64,000 nucleotides of DNA from an uncultured Clostridia bacterium (GTDB lineage: Bacteria; Bacillota; Clostridia; Christensenellales; Borkfalkiaceae): positions 1 through 64,000 of the forward strand of contig CANPBT010000003.1 in the NCBI GenBank assembly GCA_947572415.1. The letters are read 5' to 3'. Both the position numbers and the translations under genes were made by a program. Positions 45,406 through 54,189 of this stretch are shown here, in pieces. The number at the start of each line of letters is the position of its first letter. Position 1 is the first letter of the stretch. The notes under the pieces are model-generated. The model searched no databases. It saw nothing but the letters and a program-made list of their open reading frames with translations, and was not told the DNA's origin.

Positions 45406-45945
45406 TTAACCTACAAGAGGGATAAGCATTATCGAAATGATGAGCCCCAGAATAGCGTAGAACTCTATCATTGCGGGGTAGATAATCAGCTTACCGCCGA
45501 GCGAATCCTGCTTGCCGACCGCATATATACAGTTCGCAGCGGATTTGCCCTGGAATATACCCGTCAGAAGGCCGGAAACCGCCATAGGTATAACCGCGCC
45601 GAGCATAGCCCAGCCCTGCGAAAGGGTCATGCCCGCTTCAATCGAACCGGAAGCGATTATGCCGATAATAAAACCGTAAATACCCTGCGTTGCGGGAAGA
45701 AGCACGAGTACGAGCACTTTACCGAACTTGTCGGGCGCCTCGCCCAGAACGCCCGCCGCCGCGGACCCGGTTTTGAAAAGGCCTATGCTCGAACCTATTC
45801 CGCAAAGAAGCACGCACAGCGCGACGCCTATCATGGCGACCGCGAACCCCGTGTAGCCCATTTCCGTGGCTTTTTCGCCTACGGTCTGCAAAATCTGATC
45901 CCCTTCTGCCAAAAGTGATGAAAACATTTTATTTGAATCCTCCAA
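45406..45945 (-). CDS. ntpK: V-type ATP synthase proteolipid subunit K, Na+-type
   Basis: A 179-residue membrane-ring subunit with two fused hairpins (four membrane helices). Ion-site residues match those of Enterococcus hirae NtpK: LLPATQG (Thr ~86, Gln ~87), GIFQGKS (Gln ~132) and IEFYAILG (Glu ~161). These belong to Na+-binding rings, so the enzyme probably moves Na+. In E. hirae the pump extrudes Na+; here it could also make ATP. A dispersed repeat separates it from subunit I. Confidence 0.95.
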   Translation of the reverse strand: MEDSNKMFSSLLAEGDQILQTVGEKATEMGYTGFAVAMIGVALCVLLCGIGSSIGLFKTGSAAAGVLGEAPDKFGKVLVLVLLPATQGIYGFIIGIIASGSIEAGMTLSQGWAMLGAVIPMAVSGLLTGIFQGKSAANCIYAVGKQDSLGGKLIIYPAMIEFYAILGLIISIMLIPLVG

Positions 45946-45967
45946 AAAGATTACTTTTCATTATTAC

Positions 45968-46077
45968 AGGCTTCCCCTTCGGAGAAGCTGTCGCAACCGA
46001 AAGGTTGTGACTGATGAGGTTTATGCCTCATCGCCTACGCATTCACGGCACAGTCACCTTCCCCGACAGGGAAGGCT
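45968..46077. repeat. Dispersed hairpin repeat between subunits I and K
   Basis: A full ~110-bp copy: AGGCTTCCCCTTCGGAGAAGC, the hairpin CAACCGAAAGGTTG, ACTGATGAGGT, and CCTTCCCCGACAGGGAAGG at the far end. Confidence 0.87.
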
Positions 46078-48038
46078 CAATTATTGATATACACGTATTT
46101 GTGCCTAGAGCCGAGCGGAGCGAACAATTCACCCTCGCCCTCGTAAAACCTGCCGTAAAACTCGACGTACTGCAACCTCGCGTCGTGGATATACGCGCCC
46201 AAAAGCCCTATCGCAAGGTTGAACACGTGGCCTATGACCATAATCAGCACGCCTAAGATTATGAAAGCGACGTTGCCGCTCGACATAAGCGCGACCGAGT
46301 TGGAAGTGACGATATCCGCTATGACCGCGCCCGCGAGCATCAGCCCGTAAAGCCTTGCGTAGCTTAAAATATCCGAAGCGTAGTTGATTACGCCGTAAGC
46401 CGAGCCGAAGCCTTTTGTGAATTTGCCGAGCAGCTTTTCCTTTCTGCCCGCCGTGAATATCGCAACAACGAGGCTTACCCCCGCGATTATGCCGCCGACA
46501 AGCTTTAGAGCGGGCGCCCCGAATTCGTCGATAAAGCCGACAAGCGCAAGCTCCACCCCCGCCGAGAACATTGCCCAGACGAGCCCGTCCAGAACGCCGT
46601 CCCAGACCTTTCCTCTGCGGAAATTCTGCACGGCGAGACACACGTACCCCGCGAACAGCTGAACCACGCCTATAATCATACTTATAATCAGCAGCGCGGG
46701 CACTTTAATCCCCGCAAGCGACCAGCTCATTGCCGCGCCCTGCATATCCGGCATAACCTTAAACGGCAGCAGCGCGAACCCGAAAAACGAATTGAAAAGG
46801 AAGCCCCAGATTACGGTGAATATACCGCCTACGGCGAACACGCCGCCTAATCTGCCGAGCATAGTGTCGCGGCGGCTTGTTTTAAGCTTTATAAACAGCC
46901 CGCCGATTATCATCATCAGCCCGTAGCCGATATCAGCCATAATGAAGCCCAGAAACACACTGTAAAAGAAAGCCATTACAGTGTTGGGGTCCATTTCGCG
47001 GTAGTTTGGCGGCGAATACATATTCGTCACCGCCTCGAAATTTTTCACAACCTTATTGTTTTTTAGCAACGTCGGCGGAATTTCCCCCTCCGACGGCTCG
47101 GAAAATCCGTAATACAGCGCGCGCCCCGTACCGATAAGCGCGGCGGAAACCCTTTCCTGCGCCTCCGCGGGGACGTACGCCTCGATTAAAACGGTTTTCT
47201 GCGTGGCGCGCATCTTCTCGGAAAGCTCGGCTTTTTCAAGCTCGAACGCGGTATAATCGCAGTATATTTCCAGCGGGCGAAGCTCCGCGCGCAGTCCGAT
47301 GAGCGAAGCCGAAATTTCTTCGAGCTCGCTTTCGCGCCGTGCTCGCTCTTCCGTGAGCGAGCGGTATATCTCTTCGCCGCTTTTATCCCCCGTGAACGGG
47401 CAATCGGTAAATCCCGCCGCAGCCAGCGCCCCGTCGGTCTCCTCGGCAACGCTCTTGTGCGCCGCGACCATTATGACCGAATTTTCCGCGTCGCCGCCGA
47501 TTACCGAATATACTGCGAGTTTATTTTCGGCGAGCGCGCTTTGAAGCGTTTTTATACCGCCGGCGGGCGACGAGCCCAGCCTGAATTTTACGTGCGCGGT
47601 GCCGTCCGCTCCGAGCGGCTGCATTACGCCCGAATATATTTTGGCGATTTCGAGCTGCTTGTCGAGCTTGGAAATTGCCGACTTTATTTTTTTACGCCTG
47701 TCCTCGCACCCGAAAATTTTGTCGGCGCATTCTTCGGCGCCGTCGCGAAGCTCTTTCGCCGACATAAATTCGGCAAAGCTTATTTCGTCGCTCGTTTTAA
47801 AGGACTTGTCCTCTTTTATCGCCTTTGCGCACGCGTCTGCAAGCTTTCCGCGCGCCTCTTCCAGCCTCGAAAGATATGCGCGCAGCTCTTCGCAGTCGAA
47901 ATCGAGCGGAGAGGTGTCCGCCTCTTCGCCGTGCGATTTTATCTCGACCGCGCCAGTACCCGTAAGCGCGTTCAAAACGGCGTCCTTATCGTACGCCATC
48001 GCAACGAGATTGAGTTTGCTCATTTCAGCGATTGCCAC
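46077..48038 (-). CDS. ntpI: V-type ATP synthase subunit I
   Basis: A 653-residue a-type subunit. The first ~320 residues are cytoplasmic and form the collar arm (MAIAEMSKLNLVAMAYDKDAVLNALTGTGAVEI...). The rest has about seven or eight membrane helices forming the ion half-channels, including FFYSVFLGFIMADIGYGLMMIIGG, FGFALLPFKVMPDM and ASDILSYARLYGLMLAGAVIA with the key Arg. The C-terminal GAYIHDARLQYVEFYGRFYEGEGELFAPL is highly conserved. It overlaps the G/H subunit gene by 14 bp. Confidence 0.96.
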   Translation of the reverse strand: MAIAEMSKLNLVAMAYDKDAVLNALTGTGAVEIKSHGEEADTSPLDFDCEELRAYLSRLEEARGKLADACAKAIKEDKSFKTSDEISFAEFMSAKELRDGAEECADKIFGCEDRRKKIKSAISKLDKQLEIAKIYSGVMQPLGADGTAHVKFRLGSSPAGGIKTLQSALAENKLAVYSVIGGDAENSVIMVAAHKSVAEETDGALAAAGFTDCPFTGDKSGEEIYRSLTEERARRESELEEISASLIGLRAELRPLEIYCDYTAFELEKAELSEKMRATQKTVLIEAYVPAEAQERVSAALIGTGRALYYGFSEPSEGEIPPTLLKNNKVVKNFEAVTNMYSPPNYREMDPNTVMAFFYSVFLGFIMADIGYGLMMIIGGLFIKLKTSRRDTMLGRLGGVFAVGGIFTVIWGFLFNSFFGFALLPFKVMPDMQGAAMSWSLAGIKVPALLIISMIIGVVQLFAGYVCLAVQNFRRGKVWDGVLDGLVWAMFSAGVELALVGFIDEFGAPALKLVGGIIAGVSLVVAIFTAGRKEKLLGKFTKGFGSAYGVINYASDILSYARLYGLMLAGAVIADIVTSNSVALMSSGNVAFIILGVLIMVIGHVFNLAIGLLGAYIHDARLQYVEFYGRFYEGEGELFAPLGSRHKYVYINN

Positions 48039-48342
48039 GCTTCACCCTCCGGATTACGTCGTTTACAGCTCTGTCGGTATCTTTAAGCTTATCGGCGCAA
48101 TATTTCGCCGCTTCCGCGCGTTTTACGGTTATCTGCTGTTCATACGCCTTTTGCGCGTCCTCTTCCGCAAGCTTCAAAGTCTTTTCGCGGTACGCCTTGC
48201 ACTCCGCCTCGCAGAGCTTTAATATCTCCGCCTGACGCTCTTCCGCGGCAGCGACAATCGCCGCCGCCCTTTCGAGTGCGTTCGCTTTGATTTCGGCAGC
48301 TTTCGCTTCCGCTTCGGTTATTGACTTAATTATCTGCTGCAT
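48025..48342 (-). CDS. V-type ATP synthase peripheral-stalk subunit (G/H-like)
   Basis: A 105-residue, highly helical protein (MQQIIKSITEAEAKAAEIKANALERAAAIVAAAEERQ...) of the NtpF/AhaH kind that pairs with subunit E in the peripheral stalk. The start at 48342 is preceded by AGAGGATTTCAT; an upstream in-frame ATG would add an unlikely leader. It is the first gene of the V-ATPase operon. Confidence 0.87.
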   Translation of the reverse strand: MQQIIKSITEAEAKAAEIKANALERAAAIVAAAEERQAEILKLCEAECKAYREKTLKLAEEDAQKAYEQQITVKRAEAAKYCADKLKDTDRAVNDVIRRVKRGNR

Positions 48343-48476
48343 ATGAAATCCTCTGTTTATTATACCCTTAGAGTTTAACACAAATACAATTTAATTGCAA
48401 TAAAAAATTTGCGGTTTTATGTTACAAAACCACAATTTTCATATTATATTCACACCGGCAACCCTTTTGTCATGCG

Positions 48477-49808
48477 TCAGCAATAGCCGTACCTTTTACG
48501 GTACGCTATCACAAACGCCGCGGAAATCAGCATAGAGCCTATTTCGGCGAACACGCTTGCCGCCCATACTCCGTCCAGCCCCCAGAAAAGCGGAAAAACC
48601 ATTATGGTCGCGATTTGAAAAACAACCGTGCGCATAAACGATACTATAGCGGATATAAGCCCGTTGTTCAAAGCCGTAAACATCGCCGAGCCGAAAACCC
48701 CGTATCCCGACACAAGAAACGCGACCGAGAATATTCTGAATCCGCGTACCGTCATTGCCAGCAGCTCCTCGTCGTATGAAACGAAGATTTTCGCCAGCGG
48801 AACGGCGAGGGCTTCCGAAAGCGCCGCCATTATCACGCCGCAAGCGGTAATAATAAGCAGACTTTTCTTAAACAGATTTTGAAGCTCCGTCTTGTTTTCC
48901 GCGCCGAAGTTAAAGCCGATAAGCGGCGCACAGCCTATCGAGTAGCCCATAAACACCGAGAAGAAAATCATAACTATATACGCGATTGCCGCATAAGCCG
49001 CCACGCCCGCGTCGCCCGCAATTTTGCCGAGCTGATAGTTGTATAAAAAGGTAACCACCGCCGCCGAAGCGTTGGTAAGAAATTCGGAGGAGCCGTTCGT
49101 AAACGCCTTTAACAGCGGTTTTATATAAAATCCGGTTTTACCTAACCGCAGAAGGCTGTTGTTTCTGGAAAAGAAATATATTAGGGGGAATACCCCTGCG
49201 ACGACCTGGCTTGTAAGCGTTGCGCCCGCCGCGCCGGCAAGCCCCCACTTGAAGCCCGCCACGAACACAGCGTCAAGCACCATGTTGATAACCCCCGCGA
49301 CAACCGTAACCGCCAGCCCGAGGCGGGGTTTTTCAGCGGTTATGAAAAAGCTTTGCGACATTGCCTGCAACAGAAAAAACGGGTGCCCCGCAAGCAGAAA
49401 CCTGCCGTATAAAACGCAGTATTCGTAGGTAAGCCCCTCCGCCCCGACGAACTTCGCCACCCATGGCACCGCAAACTGCCCCGCAACCGCAACGGTAACG
49501 CCGAGAATTATCGTCACGTATACGATAAGCGAAAAATACTCGTTTGCGGTCTGCTTGCGCCCCTCGCCGAATGTTTTGGATACCAGCGCGCTTCCGCCCG
49601 AACCCAGCATCATACCGATTGAACCGAGTATGAAAATCATAGGGAAAATTCTGTTTATCGCCGCAAGCGCCTCTTTGCCCACGTAATTAGATACGAAAAG
49701 CCCGTCCACCGCCGTGTATACGTTGGTGAAAACCATCATAATTATCGACGGAAGAACGAAAACGATAAGTTTTTTAAATGTAAAATGCTCGGAAAGTTGT
49801 ATACGCAT
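48477..49808 (-). CDS. MATE family multidrug efflux transporter
   Basis: A 443-residue protein with twelve predicted membrane helices. Family features include FTNVYTAVDGLFVSNYVGKEALAAINRIFPMI in helix 1-2, GMMLGSGGSALVSKTFGEGRKQTANEYFS, and the second-half counterpart MGYSIGCAPLIGFNFGAENKTELQNLFKKS. Such transporters export cationic compounds in exchange for Na+ or H+; a Na+ gradient would suit the Na+-type V-ATPase next door. The start at 49808 has GAGGACGCT upstream and matches the usual N-terminus; an earlier in-frame start adds a non-family leader. Confidence 0.92.
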   Translation of the reverse strand: MRIQLSEHFTFKKLIVFVLPSIIMMVFTNVYTAVDGLFVSNYVGKEALAAINRIFPMIFILGSIGMMLGSGGSALVSKTFGEGRKQTANEYFSLIVYVTIILGVTVAVAGQFAVPWVAKFVGAEGLTYEYCVLYGRFLLAGHPFFLLQAMSQSFFITAEKPRLGLAVTVVAGVINMVLDAVFVAGFKWGLAGAAGATLTSQVVAGVFPLIYFFSRNNSLLRLGKTGFYIKPLLKAFTNGSSEFLTNASAAVVTFLYNYQLGKIAGDAGVAAYAAIAYIVMIFFSVFMGYSIGCAPLIGFNFGAENKTELQNLFKKSLLIITACGVIMAALSEALAVPLAKIFVSYDEELLAMTVRGFRIFSVAFLVSGYGVFGSAMFTALNNGLISAIVSFMRTVVFQIATIMVFPLFWGLDGVWAASVFAEIGSMLISAAFVIAYRKRYGYC

Positions 49809-50039
49809 AGCGTCCTCAAAAACACAAAACGGCGCGGCGGCTAAAAAACCGAGGCGCAAAACGATTGATTATATATATATATTAGAGTTAGATTATTATA
49901 TCCGTTATAACGCCGGATGTCAAACAATTTTCGACAGCCTGTAAAAATAAATATCTTTGCGCGAATTTCCGCAAATTCTAACATTTTTTGATTATTTATT
50001 CATTTTTTTGAATATTTATAAAAATGCATTTAAATTTGT

Positions 50040-50068
50040 TTGCTTTTTCGGAAAGCGGGTGATATTAT
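50040..50068 (+). promoter_or_regulatory. Promoter of the amino-acid ABC operon
   Basis: TTGCTT (50040-50045), 17-bp spacer, TATTAT (50063-50068). It sits in a T-rich 290-bp gap that otherwise shows no gene. AAAGAGGT follows as the ribosome binding site of the binding-protein gene. Confidence 0.6.
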
Positions 50069-50098
50069 AGCGTTACAAATAATCAAAGAGGTAAAAAA

Positions 50099-50974
50099 AT
50101 GAAAAAAGTATTCGGAGCGCTTGCGGCTGCGGCTATGACCGTTTTAATGGCGGTATCATTTGCGGCGTGCGGCGGAAATCAGGTAAAAATCGTCGAAATC
50201 GACCTTTCGACGGAGCAGTACGGCATAGCCGTCAAAAAAGGCGATACGAAAATGAAAGAAGACGTGAACGGCGTGCTCGAAAAGCTGAAAGGCGACGGCG
50301 TTACGGTCGACGGAAAGACGGTGACCTTCAACTCCCTCTACACCGCGGAAATGGAAGCGCAGGAAAAGGGCGAGCTTATAAGCATCGGCGAGGTTAAAAC
50401 CAAAAGCTCCGACCGCACGAAAGAGCTTGTCGTTGCGACAAACGCGGAGTTCGCGCCGTTCGAATATATGGTCGGCGAGTCGTTCGGCGGCATAGATATG
50501 CAGGTTGCGAAAATTATCGCAGCCGAACTCGGCAAAGAACTCGTGGTTTTACATATGAGCTTCGAGGTCGTGCTCGAAGCCGTCGGCAACACCGCCGATA
50601 TCGGTATGGCGGGGCTTACCATAAACGAAGACCGTATGAAAACCGTCGATTTCTCGGCGCCCTACTACGACACGACGCAGCGCATAGCTGTGCTTGCGGA
50701 CGACACGGATTTCGACGGCTGTACCGACGAAGCGAGCGTCGTCAAGGTATTGAACGAGCTTAAAGGCGCAAAGGCGGGCGCGGCAAAAGCGCAGACGGGC
50801 TACTTCTACCTCGTCGGCAACGACAGCTTCGAGTTCGCGGGGTTTGAAAACATCGAAACAAATCAGTACGCGAGCATTGCTCTCGCCGTGCAGGATTTGG
50901 CGAACGGCAAGCTCAAGCTCGTCTGCGGCGATAAAGACACTTTGTCCGCGGCAGTCAAAGCGATGAATAAATAA
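50099..50974 (+). CDS. Polar amino-acid ABC transporter substrate-binding lipoprotein, apparently circularly permuted
   Basis: A 291-residue lipoprotein (lipobox FAAC, Cys ~24). The core is a family 3 binding protein: ELVVATNAEFAPFEY (~109), DIGMAGLTINEDRMKTVDFSAPYYDTTQRIAV (~167-198), and ALAVQDLANGKLKLVCGDKDT (~261). The order is unusual. The strand-helix unit VKIVEIDLSTEQYGIAVKKGDTKMKEDVNGVLEKLKGDG, normally the last ~40 residues, comes first here (~29-67), and the protein ends right where that unit would usually begin. It should deliver an amino acid to the permease encoded next. AAAGAGGT precedes the ATG. Confidence 0.9.
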   Translation: MKKVFGALAAAAMTVLMAVSFAACGGNQVKIVEIDLSTEQYGIAVKKGDTKMKEDVNGVLEKLKGDGVTVDGKTVTFNSLYTAEMEAQEKGELISIGEVKTKSSDRTKELVVATNAEFAPFEYMVGESFGGIDMQVAKIIAAELGKELVVLHMSFEVVLEAVGNTADIGMAGLTINEDRMKTVDFSAPYYDTTQRIAVLADDTDFDGCTDEASVVKVLNELKGAKAGAAKAQTGYFYLVGNDSFEFAGFENIETNQYASIALAVQDLANGKLKLVCGDKDTLSAAVKAMNK

Positions 50975-50982
50975 GGTAGTTT

Positions 50983-51675
50983 ATGGCGGAAAGGTTTCAA
51001 CTGTTTTTCAAGCATTTTGCGGAATACGGCGGTTATAAAAATATACTGCTCGGGCTGCGCAACACGCTTGTAATAGCCGTATGCGGGCTTATAATAGGTA
51101 TAGTAATAGGAACATTGATAGCCTGCGTACAGCTTGCCGGCAAAAGGAATAAAGCGGCGAAAGTGTTTTCGGTCGCGGGCGAGGTGTATACCGCGATTTT
51201 CCGCGGCACGCCCATTATAGTGCAGCTGCTGATATTCCACTATATAATTTTTTCGGGTACGGGCATTAACAGCTTACTCGAAGCGGTAATTGTTTTCGGG
51301 CTGAACAGCGGCGCGTACGTTGCGGAAATTATGCGCGGCGGAATAGCTTCGGTTGACGCGGGCCAGCTCGAAGCGGGCAGAACGCTCGGGCTGTCCTACA
51401 CCACTTCGATGATAAAAATAGTTTTCCCACAGGCGATTAAAAACGTTATCCCCACCCTCGGCAACGAGCTTATCGCGCTCACGAAGGACACCTCCGTCGC
51501 GGGCTACGTCGCCACTATGGATTTAAACGCCGCTTTCACCGCCATTGCAGGCGCGACGTACGATTTTATGGTGCCGTACATTATGCTCGCGCTCGTCTAC
51601 CTCGTGCTCGTCGCGGCGATGACGGTGCTTATAAAGCTTACGGAAAGGAGGCTTAAAAAGAGTGACAAAAAATAA
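50983..51675 (+). CDS. Amino-acid ABC transporter permease
   Basis: A 230-residue permease of the HisM/GlnP family with about five membrane segments. It shows [24 protein letters not shown], the [18 protein letters not shown] region and the [37 protein letters not shown] coupling (EAA) loop. It starts 8 bp after the binding-protein gene and overlaps the ATPase gene by 14 bp. Only one permease gene is present, so it likely acts as a homodimer. Confidence 0.96.
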   Translation: MAERFQLFFKHFAEYGGYKNILLGLRNTLVIAVCGLIIGIVIGTLIACVQLAGKRNKAAKVFSVAGEVYTAIFRGTPIIVQLLIFHYIIFSGTGINSLLEAVIVFGLNSGAYVAEIMRGGIASVDAGQLEAGRTLGLSYTTSMIKIVFPQAIKNVIPTLGNELIALTKDTSVAGYVATMDLNAAFTAIAGATYDFMVPYIMLALVYLVLVAAMTVLIKLTERRLKKSDKK

Positions 51676-52558
51676 AAAGCATAAATTTATTAAAACTCAG
51701 GTCACCCCCGTCGAGCCTTACGACCCTTCCGCCATGCTCGAAGCGCAAAATCTTATAAAAAAATTCGGCGACCTGAACGTGCTCAACGGCATAAACGAAA
51801 AGATTTATGCAGGTGAAAAAATCGCGATAATCGGCCCGTCGGGGAGCGGAAAAAGCACGTTTCTGCGCTGCCTCAACGTGCTAGAAGACCCGACCGACGG
51901 CTACGTGTTTTTCAACGGCAACAACTTGTGCGATCTGGCGGTGGACATAAATATCCAGCGTAGAAAAATGGGTATGGTTTATCAGCAATTCAATCTTTTC
52001 AATAATATGACGGTGCTGAAAAACATTACCCTTGCGCCCGTGCATATAGGGCTTTCCGACCTGAAAAAAATTAAATTTAAAAACGCGGGCGCACGATTTT
52101 TGAACCTTTTCAGGAAGAATAAAAAACCGCTTATACCCGTAGAAAAGACGGCAAAGCAAATCAAAGCCGAAGCCGAGGAAAACGCAATGCGGCTGTTAAA
52201 ACGCATAGGGCTCGAGGACAAGGCGAACGTTTATCCCTCCACCCTGTCGGGCGGGCAGCGGCAAAGGATTGCGATTGTGCGCGCGCTGGCGATGAACCCC
52301 GAAGTTATGCTGTTTGACGAGCCCACCTCCGCGCTCGACCCCGAAATGGTCGGAGAAGTGCTGAACCTTATCAAGGAGCTTGCCGACGACGGTATGACTA
52401 TGGTTATCGTCACCCACGAAATGAGCTTTGCGCGCGAAGTTGCAACAAGAGTGCTGTTTATGGACGAGGGGAAGATACTCGAAGAGGGCGCGCCCGAAAA
52501 TATCTTCAATTCACCGCAAAATCCCCGCCTGAAAGAATTTTTATCGAAAGTTTTATAA
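51662..52558 (+). CDS. Amino-acid ABC transporter ATP-binding protein with inserted segment
   Basis: A 298-residue ATPase, longer than the usual ~240. Motifs are [13 protein letters not shown] (Walker A), [16 protein letters not shown] (Q loop), [15 protein letters not shown] (signature), [15 protein letters not shown] (Walker B) and VTHEMSFA (H loop). The extra length comes from a ~25-residue N-terminal extension and a ~35-residue basic insert between the Q loop and the signature ([36 protein letters not shown]). The start is GTG with AAGGAGG upstream, inside the permease 3' end. Confidence 0.95.
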   Translation: MTKNKKHKFIKTQVTPVEPYDPSAMLEAQNLIKKFGDLNVLNGINEKIYAGEKIAIIGPSGSGKSTFLRCLNVLEDPTDGYVFFNGNNLCDLAVDINIQRRKMGMVYQQFNLFNNMTVLKNITLAPVHIGLSDLKKIKFKNAGARFLNLFRKNKKPLIPVEKTAKQIKAEAEENAMRLLKRIGLEDKANVYPSTLSGGQRQRIAIVRALAMNPEVMLFDEPTSALDPEMVGEVLNLIKELADDGMTMVIVTHEMSFAREVATRVLFMDEGKILEEGAPENIFNSPQNPRLKEFLSKVL

Positions 52559-52564
52559 CTTCAA

Positions 52565-52596
52565 ATAAGCCTTCCCCTGTACATGGGAAGGCTTAT
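52565..52596. terminator. Bidirectional hairpin terminator
   Basis: A perfect 12-bp stem (ATAAGCCTTCCC / GGGAAGGCTTAT) with a CTGTACAT loop, between the convergent ABC operon and the small holin-like gene. Confidence 0.75.
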
Positions 52597-52609
52597 CCTT
52601 TGTCAACGG

Positions 52610-52933
52610 CTATTTGCCGTTGACTTCTTTCGAAAGCGATATGACCTTTTCAATTGCTTCCGACGCCGCAGCCTCGTCGTACCGCGACTTGCTTTCGCGC
52701 AATTTTTCGCTGATTTGTTTAAGCGCAACGCTCTTTTTTTCCGCCCCGCTCAACCCCTTGAAAGTTTCGGCGTAAGCTACCGCCTCGCGCGCGGCTTCGA
52801 CAAGTACGTTTTTGAGCTTTTCGCCGTCCTTTTCCTTTAAGGCGCCGATAAGCTTAATCGTCATACCTATCAGCGTGGACGATAAAATCAGCACCGTTGC
52901 TATCAGCGACAGAACCGCTTCGACGTTTTCCAT
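52610..52933 (-). CDS. Small membrane protein, holin LLH-like
   Basis: A 107-residue protein with one N-terminal membrane segment (~6-30) and a charged helical rest (EKLKNVLVEAAREAVAYAETFKGLSGAEKKSVALKQISEKL). The spacing of the AV..AE element and the GxEKKxxAL element resembles phage holins of the LLH group, but no phage gene lies near. It may be a domesticated holin or an unrelated membrane helix protein. A CTCC-type strong Shine-Dalgarno (minus strand GGAGG) precedes the ATG. Confidence 0.6.
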   Translation of the reverse strand: MENVEAVLSLIATVLILSSTLIGMTIKLIGALKEKDGEKLKNVLVEAAREAVAYAETFKGLSGAEKKSVALKQISEKLRESKSRYDEAAASEAIEKVISLSKEVNGK

Positions 52934-53094
52934 ATTCTCACCTCCTTTGCCGGTTATTTATAAACGCATAAATATGACAAAAGAAGTGCGTTTTGGAAAA
53001 TTTTTACTGCGTTAAAGTAAATTTTGACGTAACTTTTCCGTTTTCGTATAAATCGCGTTTATCTGACAGGTTACGCGGTTTATATAATACATAT

Positions 53095-53949
53095 ATGAAA
53101 ATAATCGAGAACAAAACTTTTGACGAAGAGCGCGCCCTTTACAATATTACGGGCGCGGAAGTTATCAATTGCACGTTTGCAGGACCCGCCGACGGTGAAT
53201 CCGCGCTTAAAGAATGCCGCGACGTCGTGATTGAGGGTTGTAGCTTTTCATTGCGGTATCCCCTTTGGCATGCCGTAAATTTCGAAGTGAAAAACTGCAC
53301 GATGGACAACCTTACGCGCGCCGCGCTGTGGTACACTAAAAACGGCAGAATTTATTCGAGCACTTTGGGCGGCATAAAAGCACTGCGCGAATGCGACGAT
53401 ACTTACATGGAGGGCTGCACGGTAGTTTCGCCCGAGTTCGGCTGGCGCTGCCGCGGCGTAGAAATGACCGATTGCGACGTTCAGTCGGAATATTTCTTAT
53501 TCGAGTGTAATAATATAAAACTGAAAGGAGTTTCTCTTAAAGGCAAATATTCCTTCCAGTACGTGGAAAACGCGGAAATCGACGACTGCGAATTCGATAC
53601 CAAAGACGCGTTCTGGCACGCGAAAAACATGGTAGTCAGAAATACCGTTTTAAAGGGCGAATATTTAGGCTGGTACTCCGACGGGCTCACGCTTATAAAT
53701 TGCAAAATTTCGGGCACCCAACCCCTCTGCTACTGTAAAAACCTCAGACTTATCAACTGCACCACCGATGACTGCGACCTCGCTTTCGAGTACTCCGACG
53801 TGGAAGCGACGATTGACGGACATATCGTCTCTGTCAAGAACCCGAAAAGCGGCTCCGTTACCGCCGACAGCGTGGGCGAAGTTATAGACGGCGACGCCGC
53901 GATACCCTGCTTCGGCAAAGTTTATATCCGGCAAAAGAAATGTGGATAA
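53095..53949 (+). CDS. DUF3737 family beta-helix-like protein
   Basis: A 284-residue protein with a long run of short repeats ending in asparagine or cysteine positions (EVINCTFAGPADGESALKECRDVVIEGCSF, FEVKNCTMDN, LTLINCKISG), as in DUF3737 proteins predicted to fold as a right-handed beta-helix. Function unknown; no signal peptide. The ATG at 53095 was chosen because the family begins MKIIENKTFDEERALYN there. No Shine-Dalgarno precedes it, but TATAAT ends 6 bases before, suggesting a leaderless transcript. The last four codons contain a DnaA box. Confidence 0.85.
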   Translation: MKIIENKTFDEERALYNITGAEVINCTFAGPADGESALKECRDVVIEGCSFSLRYPLWHAVNFEVKNCTMDNLTRAALWYTKNGRIYSSTLGGIKALRECDDTYMEGCTVVSPEFGWRCRGVEMTDCDVQSEYFLFECNNIKLKGVSLKGKYSFQYVENAEIDDCEFDTKDAFWHAKNMVVRNTVLKGEYLGWYSDGLTLINCKISGTQPLCYCKNLRLINCTTDDCDLAFEYSDVEATIDGHIVSVKNPKSGSVTADSVGEVIDGDAAIPCFGKVYIRQKKCG

Positions 53950-54136
53950 TTTTATGCACAAAATTAGTATATTTTGTCGAAATTTACGGATAATTGAATA
54001 ACTGTGGATAAATTGTGGATTGATATTAAGAACATGCGTTTTTTTGATTATTCCACAGTAGAAAATGTGGACAACTAAAAGTGGATAACCGAGCTTTTAT
54101 GCGCATAAAAACGCATATAAATGCAAGTTATCCACA
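53941..54136. other. DnaA-box cluster, candidate replication origin or DnaA-titration site
   Basis: Three exact boxes: TGTGGATAA at 53941 and 54003, TTATCCACA at 54128. Four near-matches: TGTGGATTG (54014), TTATTCCACA (54048), TGTGGACAA (54066) and AGTGGATAA (54080). All lie in an AT-rich stretch of under 200 bp with no gene besides the DUF3737 3' end. I saw no similar cluster elsewhere in the window. dnaA itself is not in the window. Confidence 0.65.
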
Positions 54137-54160
54137 TTTTTTTGTTAAAAGCATAAGAAA

Positions 54161-54187
54161 GGCTCCCCTTTGTACGGGAAGCCTTTT
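54161..54187. terminator. Terminator between DUF3737 and dnaJ
   Basis: Stem AGGCTCCCC / GGGAAGCCT with one mismatch and a TTTGTAC loop; the plus strand continues TTTTTATTA. Confidence 0.6.
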
Positions 54188-54189
54188 TA

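Noticed and set aside
49868-49885. AT dinucleotide run upstream of the MATE gene as a regulatory repeat
   Set aside because: A short simple-sequence run with no partner site; nothing supports a role.
52610-52933. A prophage remnant because of the holin-like protein
   Set aside because: No capsid, tail, integrase or lysin gene lies near; a lone small membrane protein is not enough.
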